This document shows positions 59,771 through 61,826 of a stretch of 61,826 bases of DNA, in pieces; within the stretch, counting starts at the first letter, position 1; every line of letters starts with the position of its first letter. A program made the position numbers and the translations under genes. The stretch comes from Caryophanales bacterium UBA6865 (GTDB taxonomy: Bacteria; Bacillota_I; Bacilli_A; RFN20; CAG-826), in assembly GCA_002449265.1 (NCBI GenBank), contig DKCV01000011.1:1-61826 (forward strand), given 5' to 3'. The notes beneath the pieces are model-generated. The model was not told where the DNA came from. It saw only the letters and a list, made by a program, of their open reading frames with translations, and did no database searches.

Positions 59771-61147
59771 ATGGCGATTTTAGCGAGTTATATCCTTCCA
59801 CATTGTCCTGTCGTTGTCCCTGAAATTGGGAGAGGAGAAGAACGCCTAGTTTCAAAAACGGCGGATAGTTTTATGCGCGTTGCAAAGGAAATCGCTTCGC
59901 TTCATCCTGACACCATCGTTATCGCTTCTCCTCATGCAGAATCCTATCGTGATTTCTTTCAGATTGCCGATGGAGAAACTGCGACGGGTTCATTTCGCGA
60001 TTATGAAGCGATGCAAGTTCATTTTCGCTTTCATTATGACGATATCTTACGAAAAGAAATTTCGCGGATTGCCGCGAATCGTAAATTCCCAGCCGGCTAT
60101 GAAGGGGCGGAAGATCCTGTTTTAGACCATGGCACAATGGTCCCACTTTATTTTCTCAACAAGGTATATTCGAATTATAAAATCGTTCGCCTTGGCTTAA
60201 GCGGGCTCTCTCTTCTTTCCCATTATAAAATGGGCCAAATTATCGCTGACGCTGCTAAAAATACGGGAGAACGTGTCGTTTTTATCGCAAGCGGCGATAT
60301 GTCTCATTGTTTAAAGAAAGACGGCCCATATGGCTATTCTTTAGACGCAGAACATTACGAAGAAGTTTTGAATCGAATTCTTTTAAACGCGAATTTTGGA
60401 AGTCTATTAACCATGGACAAACGGCTCATCCGTAACGCGAAAGAATGTGGGCATCGCGTTTTCGCCTTACTAGCAGGAACCCTTGACCGAAAAAATATCG
60501 CAACGACATTTTATAGTCATGAAGCACCATTCGGGATCGGATATGGCGTCTATGGATATCGCATATTAGGAGAAGACGCTTCGCGCGCATTCGGCGATTT
60601 GTATGTCTCAAAAACCTTATTTTCCTTAAAAGAGAAAAAAGAAAAAGCAGATGAATATCTTAGACTTGCCTATTTGACGCTTGACCAATATTTGAATCAT
60701 ACGGAAGCGAAAAAAATCGATGTTACTCTATCTATGATTGAGAAAAAAACTGGTATCGTCATTTCTATTTATGAGTTTGATGTTTTGCGCGCCCAATACG
60801 CGACAATCGTTCCTACACAAACTAATGTAGCCCAAGAAATCATTCAAAATACTGTCAAAGCCGCTCAAAGTGACCTATATTTTGATCCAATTGACGCAAA
60901 AGAATATCCCTATTTGGACGTTACCGTTAGTGAGGTTGGACCATTAGAAGCGGTTGCCTCCACGAAACAACTTGATGTTAAAAAATACGGAGTTTTGCTT
61001 CGTAGCGGATTGAAAAGCGGCTATGCTTTACCAGAATTCACTTATCGAAATGTCGATGAACAAATAAAAGCTGCGAAAAAGAGTGCAGGAATCAAAGAGA
61101 AGGAGCGTGTTTCCTTTTTGCGTTTCCCCCTAATAAATCATGGATAA
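59771..61147 (+). CDS. MEMO-AMMECR1 fusion (AmmeMemoRadiSam proteins B and A in one chain)
   Basis: The N-terminal ~280 residues form a MEMO/LigB-like fold (ASYILPHCPVVVPEIGRGEE, IVIASPHAESYRDFF, DHGTMVPLYFL, VVFIASGDMSHCLKKDGPYGYS), with His and Asp residues of the class III dioxygenase type. The C-terminal ~165 residues match AMMECR1 (LRLAYLTLDQYLNH, DLYFDPIDAKEYPYLDVTVSEVGPLEAV, KYGVLLRSGLKSGYALPEF, VDEQIKAAKKSAGI). In other bacteria these are separate genes next to a radical SAM protein; here no radical SAM gene lies in the window. Function is unknown. A weak -10 (AAGAAT) ends seven bases before ATG. Confidence 0.88.
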   Translation: MAILASYILPHCPVVVPEIGRGEERLVSKTADSFMRVAKEIASLHPDTIVIASPHAESYRDFFQIADGETATGSFRDYEAMQVHFRFHYDDILRKEISRIAANRKFPAGYEGAEDPVLDHGTMVPLYFLNKVYSNYKIVRLGLSGLSLLSHYKMGQIIADAAKNTGERVVFIASGDMSHCLKKDGPYGYSLDAEHYEEVLNRILLNANFGSLLTMDKRLIRNAKECGHRVFALLAGTLDRKNIATTFYSHEAPFGIGYGVYGYRILGEDASRAFGDLYVSKTLFSLKEKKEKADEYLRLAYLTLDQYLNHTEAKKIDVTLSMIEKKTGIVISIYEFDVLRAQYATIVPTQTNVAQEIIQNTVKAAQSDLYFDPIDAKEYPYLDVTVSEVGPLEAVASTKQLDVKKYGVLLRSGLKSGYALPEFTYRNVDEQIKAAKKSAGIKEKERVSFLRFPLINHG

Positions 61148-61291
61148 TTTGTTATTATTTTGCTTCAAAACAATTCGTTTGATTGGATTTTGCGGGGTTT
61201 TTGAATTTTAGTTGTTTTAATTTTCTGTTTGGTTTTCGGGATTGAATTCCTTTACATTTCTTATCAAGTTTAGTAGTGATATAATCCGGTT

Positions 61292-61826
61292 ATGGCGTTT
61301 AGAAATCTTTTACGAAAATTTAAATATCATTATAAGAAATACCTTGCGATGTTTTTTGCGATCCTTGCTGCCTTGTGCGCTTTTGGGGATTTCGTAACGA
61401 GTCTTATTTCTCTTGTTCAATCTCATAGCGCGCCAAATATCATGACGTTTTGGAATATTCTCTTCTATTTATATGCGATTTATTTGTTTTACATTTTGTA
61501 TCGGGGGAACAAAGAAAGCAGCGCTGAATCCTTACAAGCTGTTCTTATGTTTACTTGGTCGCTCCTTTTTTATCAAATTTTCACCTTTATTCTCGACCTT
61601 GCGTTTAATAGCCCACTTAATTTATTGACCTTTTTAAAACGTGGGGAATATTTGTCTTTTTCCTTCTTGTTATCAAGTTATGTGATTTTACTAGCGGAAA
61701 TTGTCATCGGGATATTTGGCTATATCCGTTTGAAACAATACATGTCAGGACAATATGTATCTTCAACGAAGATTAAAGTGCTTTTTACGATTTTCTTTTC
61801 GATGGTGATTCTAGGATCTGCCCCAC
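61292..61826 (+). CDS. Multi-pass membrane protein, 3' partial
   Basis: An open frame from the ATG at 61292 runs off the window end. The 178 visible residues have a basic start (MAFRNLLRKFKYHYKKYL) and at least five membrane helices (AMFFAILAALCAFGDFV, IMTFWNILFYLYAIYLFYILY, VLMFTWSLLFYQIFTFIL, FLLSSYVILLAEIVIGIFG and VLFTIFFSMVILG). No family is recognised. TGATATAAT (extended -10, TATAAT at 61280-61285) ends six bases before ATG, with no ribosome site, suggesting a leaderless start. Confidence 0.7.
   Translation, partial: MAFRNLLRKFKYHYKKYLAMFFAILAALCAFGDFVTSLISLVQSHSAPNIMTFWNILFYLYAIYLFYILYRGNKESSAESLQAVLMFTWSLLFYQIFTFILDLAFNSPLNLLTFLKRGEYLSFSFLLSSYVILLAEIVIGIFGYIRLKQYMSGQYVSSTKIKVLFTIFFSMVILGSAP

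Noticed and set aside
1..61826. CRISPR arrays, rRNA genes and TGA recoding
   Set aside because: No regularly spaced repeats or rRNA sequence seen; long genes use TGG for Trp and end properly at TGA, so the standard code applies.

Overview
The window looks like a chromosome fragment of an AT-rich, low-G+C Gram-positive bacterium, most likely an uncultured gut member of the Bacilli near the Erysipelotrichia/Mollicutes. This placement is inferred from CUT1 sugar transporters, LacI and cre-like control sites, a YlmH-type protein, RDD membrane proteins, SHOCT proteins and DUF6273/InlB-repeat lipoproteins. TGA acts only as stop, so the standard code is used. No rRNA, complete tRNA or CRISPR array is present.

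Positions 1-21 kb are an accessory zone of mobile, toxin-antitoxin and defence-like genes. A Sel1-repeat gene runs off the left edge. It is followed by the 3' half of a tRNA-Leu(CAA) gene, probably an integration scar. Then come a DUF4143 ATPase, a decayed AbiEi antitoxin and an AlbA_2 protein. Next is an array built from one repeating module: an ADP-ribosyltransferase-like DUF3990 toxin followed, with an ATGA overlap, by an unnamed antitoxin-like protein. The module occurs as a degraded toxin plus an antitoxin-GNAT fusion (5220-6205), an intact pair (6298-7649) and a second intact pair on the other strand (14903-16272). Also here are a two-gene WYL regulator plus PD-(D/E)XK nuclease cassette, a HipBA pair, a second DUF4143 ATPase, a duplicated SHOCT membrane protein and a complete IS3-family element (17462-18806) with imperfect inverted repeats and a CAT target duplication.

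Positions 19-26 kb are mixed housekeeping: an ATC-hydrolase-like protein, a BAAT-type hydrolase, a SHOCT membrane protein, a YbaK/ProX editing protein, a MATE exporter, a CPA2 antiporter with a small PII-like partner, and an Sfp-type phosphopantetheinyl transferase. Positions 26-38 kb form a beta-glucan oligosaccharide locus. Cellobiose phosphorylase is divergent from a LacI regulator, a CUT1 ABC importer, a second GH94 phosphorylase and the transporter ATPase. Its intergenic region carries a cre-like site and LacI-type operators, and a strong GNRA-capped hairpin separates the binding-protein gene from the permease genes.

Positions 38-57 kb hold TcdA, an LD-carboxypeptidase, a GT4 glycosyltransferase, an M18 aminopeptidase, PhoH, a YlmH-like S4 protein, a second CUT1 importer, a SIR2-RDD-RDD operon, a frameshifted HD-domain gene, guaA and a uridine kinase-CYTH fusion. 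Positions 57-61.8 kb hold two related lipoproteins, a TetR regulator with a palindromic operator, a MEMO-AMMECR1 fusion and a partial membrane protein.

A recurring trait is that many first genes have a -10 box only 6-9 nt upstream of the start codon and no Shine-Dalgarno sequence, which suggests widespread leaderless transcription.
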